A stretch of 64,000 nucleotides of DNA from Ectocarpus siliculosus (lineage: Eukaryota > Sar > Phaeophyceae > Ectocarpales > Ectocarpaceae): assembly GCA_000310025.1 (NCBI GenBank), contig FN649737.1:632682-696681 (forward strand), read 5' to 3'. Within the stretch, counting starts at the first letter, position 1. Every line of letters begins with the position of its first letter. This document shows, piece by piece, positions 13,648-25,775 of the stretch. The notes below the pieces were generated by a model. It was not told where the DNA came from. It worked only from the letters and a program-made list of their open reading frames with translations, and searched no databases. Both the position numbers and the translations under genes were made by a program.

Positions 13648-16600
13648 TCAAAGATCGAGGCTTGCAAAGCGAGTCTGCCCATCGTCTCGCAGAAGGCCGC
13701 GCTTCTTGAGTACATGCGCCGCCTGCTCAGGCGAGACCGCCAGCATCAGGAGGTCTGAAAGCTTCCTGCTGCGCCACAGGCCGTCCCCACCATCTTTTTC
13801 GCTACCAGCGCCCCCCCGTACCGGCACTTCGAACGCCGAGCCTGATCGGAAATCGTTATCTTCAATACCAACGCCTCCTCCAGCGTGTCCTTCGTTGCCG
13901 ACAGATGGTTCCACTACTGCATCCGTCGTCACGAACGATCGGTCCCGCGGGTGAACAGACCCCGGGACATCTGATTGATGCGGCCGGGAGGACTGTCCGC
14001 TTGTTCGGGATACATCATTTCCATCATCAGCAAGGGGTGACACCGCCAGATGCACCTCGCGGTGTGTGTCCCACGCTTCTCCCACCGGCAAGCATGCCTT
14101 GCACCTCGGGCAACGCACCAGAACGCTGCCCTGGTCCGCGACCGTTGGCGGGGAATCCCCATCGTCTGCTGTTGCCATCGTATTCGCAGCTTTGGAATCA
14201 ATCACCCCAGAACTGTTCACTGATCTAACAGCCACCGTCTGCGCCACCGGGGAAGGTTCGACAGTGTCTGCTACCGCCAATTTCCGCGGAAGGTTGTTTT
14301 TTCTGGGTGGAGGTGCTGGTGTGTTCAGGTTGTTGCCATCCCGTCGCCGGCCTTCCATTCCAGCACCGACATCAGTTTGCGCCGCGGGTTTCTCCAGCCA
14401 CATCATATCTTGGAGTGTACGCTGCCCAGGCGGAGCCGCTGTTGGCAGCGTCCGACCCACGTTCTCGAAACCGAGCAACGAGATGTTCAGCTTCACAACG
14501 GGCGGAAGCGTGTCACATGGGCAATTGTCTCCTCCTCCTGCCCCTGCTCGTTTCCCTCCATTCTCTCCTGTTGCAGCTCCTCTCTGCGCTCCATTCCCTG
14601 TTGGTGCTCCCCCACCGGACGCGGTTGTCCTGCTATTCTGGTAATTCTTGAATGGCGTGAGTGCGAGCTCGACTAACGATTGCGCTGAAGGAAGTCCAAG
14701 ATCGCCAGGACTTTCAGCGCCTTCGGTTTCTCCGGTGGGTTCTGGTGCAGCCACGTTTTGACATTCCTGTCGTTCGTCTACAACTCCCGCAGCAGGGCTT
14801 GTGGGGGTTGTGTAGCGAGTGCGACCACGCGGAGCAGGTCGGGGACGCAAGGCGAACGTCTGGCTTTTGGAGCCGCGATGGTGAAGGTGGTGCTCGATAC
14901 ATAGCTTTGTCGGCCTCCGATTTCTCTCCTCCAGCTCTTCCTGGATGGAGTTGTAGGAGGAGGTGAACGGGTCAGACATCCGAACAGCTATTGAATGCCC
15001 ATGCGAACCCTAGTGATGAACCAACAGCATGACAGGGATAGTTTGGAGACATTGCCGTCCGTGCGGGGCGAAGAGTTCATACGCGTCAAGGATAAAAAAA
15101 ACAAGGCACAACGTGTTGCAACACGAAAACAGTTTTGAAAGGCCATCCCCCCAGGCGGAGCTCGTCAACGGAGGGTATACTTCAAACAAATAAGGTCAAT
15201 ATGTAGTATCCTTCCAAGGAAAACAATGTTGCGATTTTCGAGAAGCGTAAGGCAAACAATTCCACACGCTGACCGTTCGACCAGCTCTCGCCTGGTTTTT
15301 CGTAGAAAGAAAAAAAAGACTCGCACGGCGTTTCATCAAGAGCACAAATTATGATGCAGACCGCCGTGTGCCGTGTTTGTCGATGATGGGGTCGCCGAAA
15401 GATGCAATTGCAGAATAGTGCGTGTTTGGAAAGAAATACATTTGTGCGTTATATAGGCGATCGCTAGCTTGGCGGCTTTGTCATGTGCAACCAATGTCAA
15501 CTGGAAGCTGTTGAAAACAATACAAGGACGAAACCTCCTGGGCGGACAAAACAGCACCCTAAGTCAGTACGATCGGGGTGGAAGTTCAAGATCGGCGTTC
15601 CGCAGAGCACCCCATCGATAAACACATGCTATGCGCATGATGGAAACACGGTAAGAGTGCAGCACCAAGTTCCGGCAGACATTGTACCTTCATGCGGTCC
15701 ATGAGGTCGTCCACCAACGTCACAAGGAACGGTTCCACACGCTTCACCTCCCACGGAAACACGGGGGTCAATTTCTGCGAGTAATCCCACGGCAAGCAAA
15801 CGGGCGGTCGTGTAAGAGGCGGTCTTCCCGTTCACCCAATAGTACACGACGACAACACTTACGATCGTTCATGGCCCTAGGGTTAAAAAGGGCGCCGTTG
15901 AGTGTCCTAGAAGCACGGAGACAAGGGGCCTGAGAAAAAGAAAAACCAAAAGCATTTACATGCAATGCACGAAATTCCATCCATGACTCTGTTCAACGTT
16001 TTAACACAAATCAGCTCAACAAAAAGACACCCTGCACCTCAACCACGTAAAAAACGTTCCACGGCATCGTGTCATTCGTAGGGGACAGGCATGACACCAG
16101 GAACCTTGATATCGGCCTTGATATCGGTGGGGAGAACACTCGTACAAATATCAATAGATAACCTCACCTCACCGGGTCTTCCGAGGCAGCGGGCCGGGGT
16201 AATGAGCGGGACAAGGGACAGCTGCGACGAAACCCTGCTCGGTATCGGGTCGGGCTCAACCGGGTCGTTGTCGATGCCCCGACACCGGTCGAACACCTGC
16301 AACCGTATCGGTCCACGAAAGTAGTGTTTCCGACCATAAACAAAAAGTCAAGGAGATGCCTCACCCTGTTGGGAACGAAGCCGCACAAAGGCCAACATGA
16401 AACCAATACGCGCTTTGCACTGCTCCGATCTTTCTGACCGCCAAGATGGATCGAACGACATGACACATCTCCTGGCCTGATACACACGGACATGCACGCC
16501 AATAACCAAATCCTCTCCAAACCCACATGCACCTCACGTAATACACATGCAAATCAAATTGGGCGAAAGGGTATCGACAAGCCCTTCACCAAGGCCGCAG

Positions 16601-19430
16601 ACGTCGGGGTCATCGATACGTTGCATGACTTGGGACACAAACTTACTTCCTTACGATATGCGTGCGGGTACACCCAAGACCGTGAGCTGACCTTAGCGCC
16701 TAGCTGCTCTCCCAAGCGCTTGCGCAGCTCCGCAGCCTCGATTTGTCGCAAATCGAAAACCGACTTCACTCCCCACCCCAAAAATTGCCTAGCGGCCGCG
16801 CTGCCCGTGCCACACCCAGGGATCTTGGTGGCAGGCGTGGAAGCGAGAAGGGAGGGCACGTCTCGCCGCAGAAGCACGCGCACACCTTTCGGCTTGGCGA
16901 GGCTTGTCGCCAGCTTGGCTAGAAACTGCCAACGACGGGAACGATCGAGCCAATATCGAACAAAATCAAACAGATGCGAGCGTGACGCCACCAATGTGGG
17001 TCAGGCGACAGCAGCAGTCAAAAGAGATGTACAACTACTAAGCAACACTTATCGACGTTGGTGCACGAATGGAGAGCTGAACAGCCGTCAAAGGACGGCC
17101 TATTGTTCATGTGCACACACAACCAAAGCCACCTTTAGTTCCAGCCACGTCCGAGGCGCGACCTGTCAAAAATGATCCAGGAGACGCAGAACATCACACA
17201 ATCGCGCCAATGCGGCCAAGAACGCGCAACCCTCCCAGTCGGCAAGCCAAGTCACATGCTTTGCAGGGTTCTCACCTTGTTGCTCGCTACGCCAACGCTG
17301 CAGTCGTAGTTCAACACGTCTCGCAGTGTTTTCTGTATTCGCTTCCCCAGCAAGCCGCCCGCCTCGAGGAGTCGATCCTCGTCTTCACCCACGTCCCTCA
17401 CATCTTCGTGTTCTCTTCGCCGTTTTCTCCCCCACTCGTCCGACTGTTCATCGTCGTCAAAAGAAGATCCATACCCGACGGTCACATCCCACTCGTGTCT
17501 ATCTCCTTCGGCGTGCCCATAGTGACTCTCGCCCAACCCTCTTCTTTGCTTAGAGCAGGCCGGAGCCAAGCTACTACAATCACCGTGTCCAGCTACAAAT
17601 GCGCTGTTGCCGCCGGCGCGAGGCCGTTTGATCCCCGCTAGTAGGCGCTCTGCCGCCCCTGCTGATGTTTCAGTGGCGGCGGTAGGACGCCTTTGCCCTA
17701 TCGCGGCGGGTCCGCCTTGGTGTTGCTCGGAGGAGAGGAGCTCCGCGGTCAGAGTCCGTCGCGCGGGCTCCAAGTACGCTTCGTCGACGCTGGCCTTCTG
17801 AAACCTCCCTCCGCCACAGGCGTGAACTCTGCCCCCACATGATCTCTGTAAAGCTCCTGCGCCTCTAGCGCTCGGGGCATTGCGGCCATAAACGTCATCT
17901 TTCGATCGCGTGACAAGCAAAACGAATATTTCACAGCAATCAAACAGAGTGTGGTTTGGTGGTCCATGGGACAGCGAGAAAACTACGCCGGGGGGATACT
18001 AAGCGTGGGTCCAACCATCCGTTGCCATGGGTGCTTTGGGTTCCATGGGTGCATTGGTTTCCATGGCTTGAATTGGCGACAAACCGTCTCTGGTGGTGTG
18101 TCGCTAGCATGGCCAATCATATCGAACCCGCTACTCGAGATTCGCCAAAATCGATACCGCATACCCACACAAACGGTTGCAGCATAGATGAAACAAATGA
18201 AAAAGAAAACAAGAATTGTCAAATGAGGCCGCAACTATGCACGGGGGTGGTATCTTCACAGACAGTGTCGGACGCTGGAACAGCTTGACTAAATACGCGC
18301 GTACTATACTATTTGCCGACGCTTTGCACCTACATGTACCTTCGGGTGGACAGAAGGCTCGAATAAGCGTGAAGATGGCGCGTGCTGCAGCCCGGTAGTT
18401 CCTGTAGGACACTTTGTCCTTCTGAAGGCCAATCGTCTGTTTGAGCGGACGGACAAACAAACAACAGTGCAGGGTAAAACCACAGTGCTGCAAAGAAGTG
18501 CTGTCATATCAGACGCGCAAAATGCTTCTCGTGCTAAGGGTGGTGCGTCAAACGGGCCGTCTAAACCACTTGAAAAATAGCGATGTCTAACAATACCTCC
18601 ACGTGCACAAGCTTGACAGATGGGTGCTCCCTTCGGATCGTTGCGGTCGGCATGTGCTTCATTACGCCCAGCGCCCTAGCCTCATAGCTCACAGCGATAA
18701 TGTCGGCGTGCTGCTGGACGACTATCGGCTTACCTGAACGGAATAGGCACCGGTGGGGCAGCGGTGAGCCTGACACAATGAATGACTGACGAACGGATTG
18801 AGCAGAGTCTGCCCCTGCACAACTTGGCAATTGGCCCCCACACACTCTCATCGGGAGAAAAATAGTACACGTAGAATACTGCTGTAGATCTATGCTGTAG
18901 ACTACGTACATGTACAGGAGTCTCGAGACGCGAATCCGCACAGCAGTTGTGAGAATGCGGCAAAGCTTCTTATCTTGATCCATGAAGGTAGAACAAAACT
19001 CTCGCGCAGCTTGTTACGAAAATGTATCGAGTATCGAGATTATCGAGCGACGAACTCAGTCACGTTTCAAGATTTCAAACGCCGAAGGACGTACGAAGAG
19101 CGCAGCATACGTTGCATCGGCGGTTAGACTCGACGAATTTGAATTGGCACGGAGAAGAAGCTCACCGACCAGGGTAGGGTTCAGGCTTCGTTCCACCTGT
19201 ACGAAGAACGCGTCAAGATCGATGTGAAGCACTACGCGAGGCGTGGAGTAATGTAGAGGAGAAATGGGGTCGTCCGTCTGCCGCTCTCTTCGTGTCATGC
19301 CATTCTTGGGGTCTAGCGAGTGTGTGCTGCTGCGCCGTTGCCCGTGCCCGTTGCGTTCCTTGGCGGGACTGTTAGGGGGGCACGCAGAATGCGATAACCC
19401 CCCTCCTTCAGATACTTTTTTCGCATACAC
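13648..19430 (-). CDS. POLH: Y-family translesion DNA polymerase, eta-like, with C-terminal UBZ finger
   Basis: Eight exons in phase on the minus strand: 19430-19166, 18733-18597, 18421-18340, about 17808-17276, 16925-16692, 16296-16168, 15774-15688 and 14940-13648, about 919 residues. The palm begins with HIDLDAFFVQVE (metal-binding Asp). It continues through IIAVSYEARALGV, KVSYRNYRAAARAIF and the catalytic KASVDEAYLE. Then come NCSxGVASNK-type residues, the helix-hairpin-helix part (TPATKIPGCG) and the PAD (NRRPTKLCIEHHL). The tail carries CPRC and HREVHLA, a UBZ-type C2H2 finger that in this family binds ubiquitinated PCNA. An insert of about 135 Gly/Ala/Asp-rich residues splits the palm after the catalytic Asp-Glu. 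Expected role: error-tolerant bypass of UV lesions in the nucleus. The start could be the Met at 19430 or 19298; the donor of exon 3 and acceptor of exon 4 are the least certain joints. Pol iota or kappa fit less well. Confidence 0.85.
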
Positions 19431-20653
19431 TGGGGGGGGGCTGTGCTGGGGTCGGGGGAACTTCTAGCACGCACACTGACTCACATCATGTCCGCCAGTC
19501 TTTCCCACGACCTTCTGTGCCCATGAGGAATGTAGCTTGTACTTTGTGGAGTATGGTGCCACACGTGTTTCTCTTTTCGACGCATGCCCCCAGAATACTT
19601 GATTGTTGACCTTTGATACCTCTCCCTGGGCTTGCCCCCTGATTTTTTCGTGTCGCGATGGTTCGTATTGAAGCACATATGCATAATCTTGTCGGCTGAA
19701 AGAGCAGGGGGCTACAGTGTGTCGCTGGCCCGCGCTACGCACCCGTACTCTCTGTGTGGGGTTCCAACATACAGTAGTACTTCTTTGAACACATGCTCCG
19801 GACAAAATGGTATCGACGAGAAATCGAACGCATATAGTCTATATGTGTACTTGTACAGAGCATGTGACGTGCTCCGTACCGCCAGGGTCACCAAGAAAGC
19901 GAATCTTGCGGAAACCAAGCAGTTTTACAACCCACCTGTGCTTGCTACGGTGTGCAGACGCCGGATTGTAGGCAGCCGGCAGCAGGTCAAGACGTGTTGC
20001 CGCAGGTGCCACACATCTTTCACCGTCTCGTCCAGCTATTTTCTTGCGTGAAACGAGCAAGGCAACACTAATTTCATTACCTTTGAGGTCCGATTTGTTC
20101 GGCGTCCAGTTCCCGTGTGTGTGGTGATGCGTTGCATTGGAGTTTGACGGGTTTTAGTACGTTAAAAGTGGAGGTCCACCAGCTTTGAACCTTTACTCAG
20201 CAATACGCAGCAGTTGATGGAACTCTTCGACGCCAACAAGCGCCTCAGGCCATTACACCGAGAGACCCGTTCACGTGTCGGTCATGCCCTCCATGTATCA
20301 GTGTGGCTCAACGAACGTACAAAAAACGCCATGTACATGAAGCATGAAAATCCACCAATTTCGCCTCTACAGTTGTGTTGGCGATGATATGGAGGGCATG
20401 ACCATATGTGACATGGGCCTCTCAACGTAAGGCCTTCGTATCGCTCACGTTACGGAAGATGGCTGAATCCGTGCCGAAAAGGAGTGTTCGTAAGACGCAC
20501 ACGTCCAGTCAGATACGCTTGGCGACGTACAAACCTCTTCCCACGCATCGGGACAACAAAACGCCGATCGAACGCGCACATTCTTCAACCTACTCGGCCG
20601 ATTACTCTCGGTGTCCACCCACTGATCGCAGGCACTACGACAACAACACGACG
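19431..20653. other. Gap between polymerase and acetyltransferase genes
   Basis: Upstream region of the polymerase gene and downstream region of the GNAT gene, both on the minus strand. It has short G and C runs near 19370-19440 but no exon, RNA gene or repeat that can be supported. The polymerase promoter should lie here. Confidence 0.4.
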
Positions 20654-22031
20654 TCAGACGCCCTTGACCATATACTTCTTCCCCATTCCGAGCGATCTAA
20701 GAAGCGCGCCTCCCATGCCCCCCTCGATAGGCCCAGGTCGTTCAGCCTCCTCGAAGCCACAGCTCAAGTACAACTCCCGAGCAGCATCGTTTTGTCGGGC
20801 AACGTCCAGACAAACCGTCCGTGCTTTTTCTTGTCTCGCGAACACCTCTGCTCCGTTCACGAGCTCCCTAGCGATCCCTTGTCTTCTTCGTTCGGGAAGC
20901 ACGAACAGGTTCTTCAGGAACACTTCATTGGCCTGCTTTAGGGTTGAAACACCGCCCCGCCGTTGGCAAGAAATAAGCCAGCACCCAAACAGGCAACGGT
21001 TGGAGCAAAAACTTGGGTGAGAAAAGAGCTCACCAGGAGCTGACGAAAAAAGAGCTTAAACGTTAAAGTCGCTAGACATATGAAGCCTGGCGCACAACAG
21101 AGTGATGACGCCCGGGCTAGTGAACGTTAGTTCTCATCTGCGCATGCCAACAGCTCCTACCTTGGGAATCTCCGGCTGCTGTTTGGGTTGTCCCAACGTA
21201 TCCACGGTAGCCGCAGCCGATCGGATGATGCAGTCCACGGTGCCTACAATGCGTTGGCCCTCCAGGGCGATGAGCGCCACGGATTCCCCACTCACTAGAT
21301 CTGCGACCTTAACAAGACCATAGATCAGCGACCGTCAACGAGAGGGAGAAAAAGCTTGAGTGTTCGAGTGGGCGGGTGTTGACTGCGGCCACCTTGGCTG
21401 ACGGGGCCGAAGTGGGTGAAACCAAGCCAGTTGAGCAAGTTAACCAGCAGACTGACCGCCCGTCTCGTTGAGGTGTCATGCAGACAGTTTCCTCCAGCGT
21501 GTTCAAACGCACCTTTGCCATGAGAAGCCTCCTTTCGGCTTCCGCCGGATCGTCAATGACTACTTTGCCGCCCAAAAACCCAGTCGCCCCGCTCATCCCG
21601 ACGGGGATGATTACCCCGCGTATCTCCGCGACTCCTTGATAGTCCGGCTCTCTAGCCCGCCGTACGGTCACCCGCGCCTTTTGTCCCCCTTTACCGAGCT
21701 TTGATGATCCCGCCTTCTCTGTTGACCCCCCCGCGGCCGCTGCGTTTGCCCCCAGTCTCGTCCCCTTCAGCACGAACATTGTCTTGTTTAGTTTGGCTCT
21801 CCTCGATCGATCCCCATTTCTGAGAGCGAAAACAATCGTTGTTCTGCTGTGGTCGAGAGGCATTTCTTTCCGCACGCCCATGATTGTAGAGGCCTGTAGC
21901 TGCGGCGATGACGATGATGCTGATCCGGGTGCCGATACCAGGGATGGTGGCACGCTCGAAACCCCAGGAAGGCTACTGCGAACGGGAGAGGGGCCATAAC
22001 GGGAGCTGAAGTCGGGAGACGGTCGCGACAA
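20654..22031 (-). CDS. GNAT-family N-acetyltransferase, possibly organelle-targeted
   Basis: Three phase-0 exons on the minus strand: 22031-21513, 21307-21161 and 20932-20654, giving 314 residues. The fold starts at VTVRRAREPDYQGVAEI. The second exon supplies the central strands (VALIALEGQRIVGTVDC). The third has the acetyl-CoA loop RRRQGIA within NLFVLPERRRQGIAREL and the motif-B helix NDAARELYLSCGFEE. The family moves an acetyl group from acetyl-CoA to an amine; substrate unknown. The first 110 residues are Ser/Pro/Ala-rich and outside the fold, which would suit a transit peptide (inference). The donor at 21513/21512 (AAG|GTGCGT) is strong; the reading frame runs on beyond it to a stop, so intron retention would cut the protein before the CoA site. 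Confidence 0.85.
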
Positions 22032-22654
22032 GTGGAATTGCTGCTGGTCGATATCGCCATGGTTTTTGAAGCCCCCACCTCTCAGCGCGTCTGATATTTT
22101 TCATTCGTTACGTCCGGACACGATAGGTTCGTGATAGCATTGTATAACCCTTGTTGATATTGTCGTCATTCCATCTTGCATTTTGTTTCAATTGAGCAGT
22201 CTTCTTACTACACTGAAAAAACTCGATTTTTTTTTCGAGTACGCAGACTCATTGCTCTGGGGGCACGGCCTTCATTTCTTACGCGACAAGGCACCAGCAG
22301 TTTCTTCCCTCATGTGCAGTCACGAACATGCCCGCTGCACTTGTGGCGGGGTAAGCCAGTCGTTCCAGCTGCCTCGTCGATACATTTGACACCCTTCGAG
22401 AATTCGATTCTCGACGAGGTGTCATTGTTTCCGCACTGCACCGAGTACGAGCACCTGCTTGTCAGCTTGTTCGTGAGAACGGTGGATTAGAGGAGCTGCT
22501 GAACACTGATCGTGTTAAAAAACGAACGCACCGTAGCAAAATGCCGCAGCAAAATGCTTCCGTTTTCTCCCGGATCGTTCATACTTACTTCTGTACGTTT
22601 TACATACAGCAGTACCTGTCATGGTATGTCGACAGCAGTGTACGAAGTACAAGT
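22032..22654. other. Upstream flank of the acetyltransferase gene
   Basis: Likely promoter region of the minus-strand GNAT gene, plus unique sequence up to the TIR element. Nothing else recognised. Confidence 0.4.
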
Positions 22655-22820
22655 AGGGGGCCCGATATAAGGGGGTGTGAATAAGGCGGTTGTCCGATAT
22701 AAGGCGGCTGAAATTGGCGCACATAACTCAGACCCGATATAAGGCGGCACCGCCTTATATAGGCAATCTCCCTGTATAAGGCGGTAACTACCCAAATAAA
22801 ATCCGATATAAGGCGGTGAT
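22655..22820. repeat. Left subterminal repeat array of the TIR element
   Basis: Five to six copies of ATAAGGCGGT or close variants, most in one orientation plus one inverted copy (ACCGCCTTAT at 22751). Such clustered motifs are known transposase-binding sites in several DNA transposon families; that role here is inference. Confidence 0.7.
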
Positions 22821-23524
22821 CATCTTCGCATCACTACGCCCCTCTCTGAAACACCTGTACCTTTGTGGCCCAAGACACCTGAAGGAGTGGTCAACACAAC
22901 GCCCTGGCTTAACGGAATACAACCCTACTGTAGGCGCGCACACACTTTTTGTGTTCGGCCGCACGAAACCGTATTGTTTTACGCGGAGGAATTCGATGCG
23001 AACGAGCGCGGACACATCATAGAGCAGGGTGTGCTGCGAAGAGTGGTCGCATTTTCAGAGGTACAAGCGCCGGGGCAAGTAGTGCTTAACCCGGCCAAGC
23101 GTCATGGACGCAGCGAATACAAATGTTTTTCGGTGCCACGATTGCTTTCCAACTATTGCGTGCGTCCATGTTGGCTAGCTTAAGTTTTGTTCTTCACGAA
23201 GGAAAAATATTCGGTGTCCCTCGCATCAGACCGAAGAGAAGTGTTGGTTTGGACACGTTATTCGTCGACGTTATTCGTCTACTCTACCAGAGCCTTGTGC
23301 GGCAGTATTGTTGGATGCAGATGTACGTTCTGCTGTACACTCCCAGCGGGGTCGTACGGCATCAGATGTAGACGTACATACCGCTGCAAACAACACTCAA
23401 ACAATTGCAAGCCATCTTGCTCGTTCTACACGCGTGAATGCATGACGCGTGACAATTTCTTCCACTCAGCGACGCGCCGTGAGGTGATGCCCAATACGCT
23501 GAAACCTCCTTTCTTCATTTGTCT

Positions 23525-23665
23525 TAAATAAGGCGGTCACCGCCCTATTGGGCCAATCTCAGACCGTGTATAAGGCGGTAACCGCCTTATACACGTATAA
23601 GGCGGCTGCCCGATATAAGGCGGTTTCCTTCACCACGCACTACACCGCCTTATATCGGGCCCCCT
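23525..23665. repeat. Right subterminal repeat array of the TIR element
   Basis: Mirror of the left array: ATAAGGCGGT units in both orientations, including a near-perfect hairpin GTATAAGGCGGT / ACCGCCTTATAC at 23568-23592, ending in the inverted terminus. Confidence 0.7.
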
Positions 23666-24927
23666 GTATGTAGTAGATTTAGGCAATATAGGAAGGACGC
23701 GATACCTTCCGTATATTTTCTGGTATAGCGATGAACTACATGTACATTACAGAGAAAGATACGGAACAATCATGCTGCTGTCAGTGCACATGCGGCAGGG
23801 GGGGGGGTGGACTACAATTGTAAAGGGAGCTTGAACGCAAGAGACTTGGTGTCCTCCGTTTGGCTGTGCATATGAATAGAGATGCCCCCCCAAATAGCCG
23901 TATCAAATGCTCAGAAAGCCATCAGGGGATTATCCAGGGCACAGCTCACTATCGAATACTGAGTGATACTTTCTAGAATGTTCCCGACCATACAACTACA
24001 TGCACTACACGTTGTAAACTTGAACGTTCCAGCAGAGGGGAAGAAAAGGATTGAAGGGAGGGGTGGTATCCTCCGCCAAATCCAACAACGCTTTATTGTA
24101 CATGTGCATAAACTCACAGCAGCGTAAAGGCCTCGCATCCACCAAGGGCCACCACTAGAAACGCCTGGATAGCAGTAGCAGCCACAGAGAAGGCGCCATT
24201 CGAGCACCCACTGACTCCCATAACGTTGCGGGTGTGCCTCCGACCCAGGCCTATATTTCCAAACGCGGCGCAATTACACCATCCGGGGTTTTGACGTAAC
24301 GCGTGTGGCGAGGGTCCGGGGACGCTGTAAGCGGTCGCGCCGAGAGCGCCATGTTGAACTCACGGAAGTTCTTTCCCATGTTGTGGGTTGTTTCCAGATA
24401 TAACCTCATCACAGATAATCCTCGCTCCTCGCCTAGAGTTTGTGCGCAAGAGGTGATCGTAGCAATCCCCGTATGCACACGGCGGATAACTTTAGGAGAT
24501 TGGAGTCGTGGAGTTCGCCGCCGGAGCAGCCCCTCTAAGATATGGGCTGCATGCAAAGCAAGAGCACCGGGCTGGTTCTGAGCGAGGTGAGATGGTGGGA
24601 ACATGTGCCCCTTTGAAAATTCCTTAAGGGGTGCTAGCACCCTTAGGGCCAATGTCTGTAGGCCACAGACAGACCCTTACGGGACAGCAATGCGCAAAGG
24701 TCGTTCTTAGTGGGCCCCCTGCTGAACAGCTGGCAATGTGCGGTGGAATTGATCCGTCTGTCCCGTTGTATGCATCGGTATCTTGGGTGGAATCGGGTTA
24801 GCGCATATGCATACTAGAAGTGGGGCTCTCCCTGCATGCAGGAGACTGCAAAGACTGTACCATGGGGCTTCGATTGCATGCTAGTCTCCAGCGTGATGGA
24901 ATGTATCCTCCCGAAAAAAGGATCCAA
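23666..24927. other. Gap with one unassigned minus-strand reading frame
   Basis: Contains a G run near 23800 and a 133-codon minus-strand frame (24652-24251) with ordinary-looking composition (for example MRLYLETTHNMGKNFREFN) but no known domain, no clear splice context and no neighbour that explains it. It may be an exon, a transposon remnant or chance. Confidence 0.25.
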
Positions 24928-25165
24928 TTTATTTTGTTTTCTTTCGAATTGCTTCATTATTTCTTCGGTTTCTAGGCTACGTGTTGGGGAGAGAGACGCA
25001 CGAAACGCTCATCGTCTCTCCGGCCGCGTTAGCTGCAAAGGCCGGCGTCAACTCTTACAAATCCATCTCTCTCCCCACAAATACTAGCCGGGGGACTACG
25101 ACTGCAAACGCAGGAGTCCCAAAACTGACCAAGTCCTCAAATGGTACACACCATTCTACAACACC
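24928..25165 (-). repeat. Repeat B2 of the YR retroelement
   Basis: 3' terminal repeat of the element, second copy of B. Confidence 0.85.
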
Positions 25166-25233
25166 TGACTAGATACCGAATATTCCCGAACTTATGCCCC
25201 CACCTTCGAAAGAAAAGGGATGGGAGGGCGGGA

Positions 25234-25496
25234 TTTTCTAAACTGCCGCCGCTACTGCGTTAGGCGGCTGCTGCTGTCCTTCCGTTGCTTCACGCGCTCT
25301 GTAGCTGTCACACGTTACCCGACTTTGCTACAGCCCCTGCGTGGACTCGATCACGGAATGACACCCCCAACTATAGACTAATAATTCCAAACACCGTGAC
25401 CCTGGGTTTCCGGTAGAAAATGAAGCCAAATTCTAATTCGACTGTTACAAAATAAACACCAGTTTATTCTATCTGCTTCGACGAACAAACCTTCCT
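25234..25496 (-). repeat. Repeat A2 of the YR retroelement
   Basis: Second copy of A. A gap of 68 bases separates it from B2, whereas B1 and A2 touch. Confidence 0.85.
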
Positions 25497-25734
25497 TTTA
25501 TTTTGTTTTCTTTCGAATTGCTTCATTATTTCTTCGGTTTCTAGGCTACGTGTTGGGGAGAGAGACGCACGAAACGCTCATCGTCTCTCCGGCCGCGTTA
25601 GCTGCAAAGGCCGGCGTCAACTCTTACAAATCCATCTCTCTCCCCACAAATACTAGCCGGGGGACTACGACTGCAAACGCAGGAGTCCCAAAACTGACCA
25701 AGTCCTCAAATGGTACACACCATTCTACAACACC
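25497..25734 (-). repeat. Repeat B1 of the YR retroelement
   Basis: 238 bases matching 24928-25165; lies just downstream of the recombinase frame and directly abuts A2. Confidence 0.85.
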
Positions 25735-25775
25735 CACATCGAGGTCAGTTTCTGGACGACTACCGAATAAGTCAA

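Larger units (their letters stand above)
22655..23665. mobile_element. TIR element with subterminal ATAAGGCGGT arrays
   Basis: The left end reads AGGGGGCCCGATATAAGG and the right end is its reverse complement (CCTTATATCGGGCCCCCT). Inside each end lie 140-165 bases packed with copies of (GAT)ATAAGGCGGT in both orientations. The middle, about 700 bases, has no recognisable transposase; one stretch (22863-23183, +) is open but unidentified. Flanks suggest a very short target duplication (GT or TA), so the superfamily is unclear. Most likely a non-autonomous DNA transposon. Confidence 0.75.

Noticed and set aside
14066-14644. 192-codon plus-strand frame opposite the polymerase tail
   Set aside because: Shadow of the GC-rich minus-strand coding exon that carries the UBZ finger.
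22863-23183. LRR-like or transposase gene in the middle of the TIR element
   Set aside because: Only a few residues (SLKHLYL) suggest an LRR; no repeat periodicity and no catalytic motifs.
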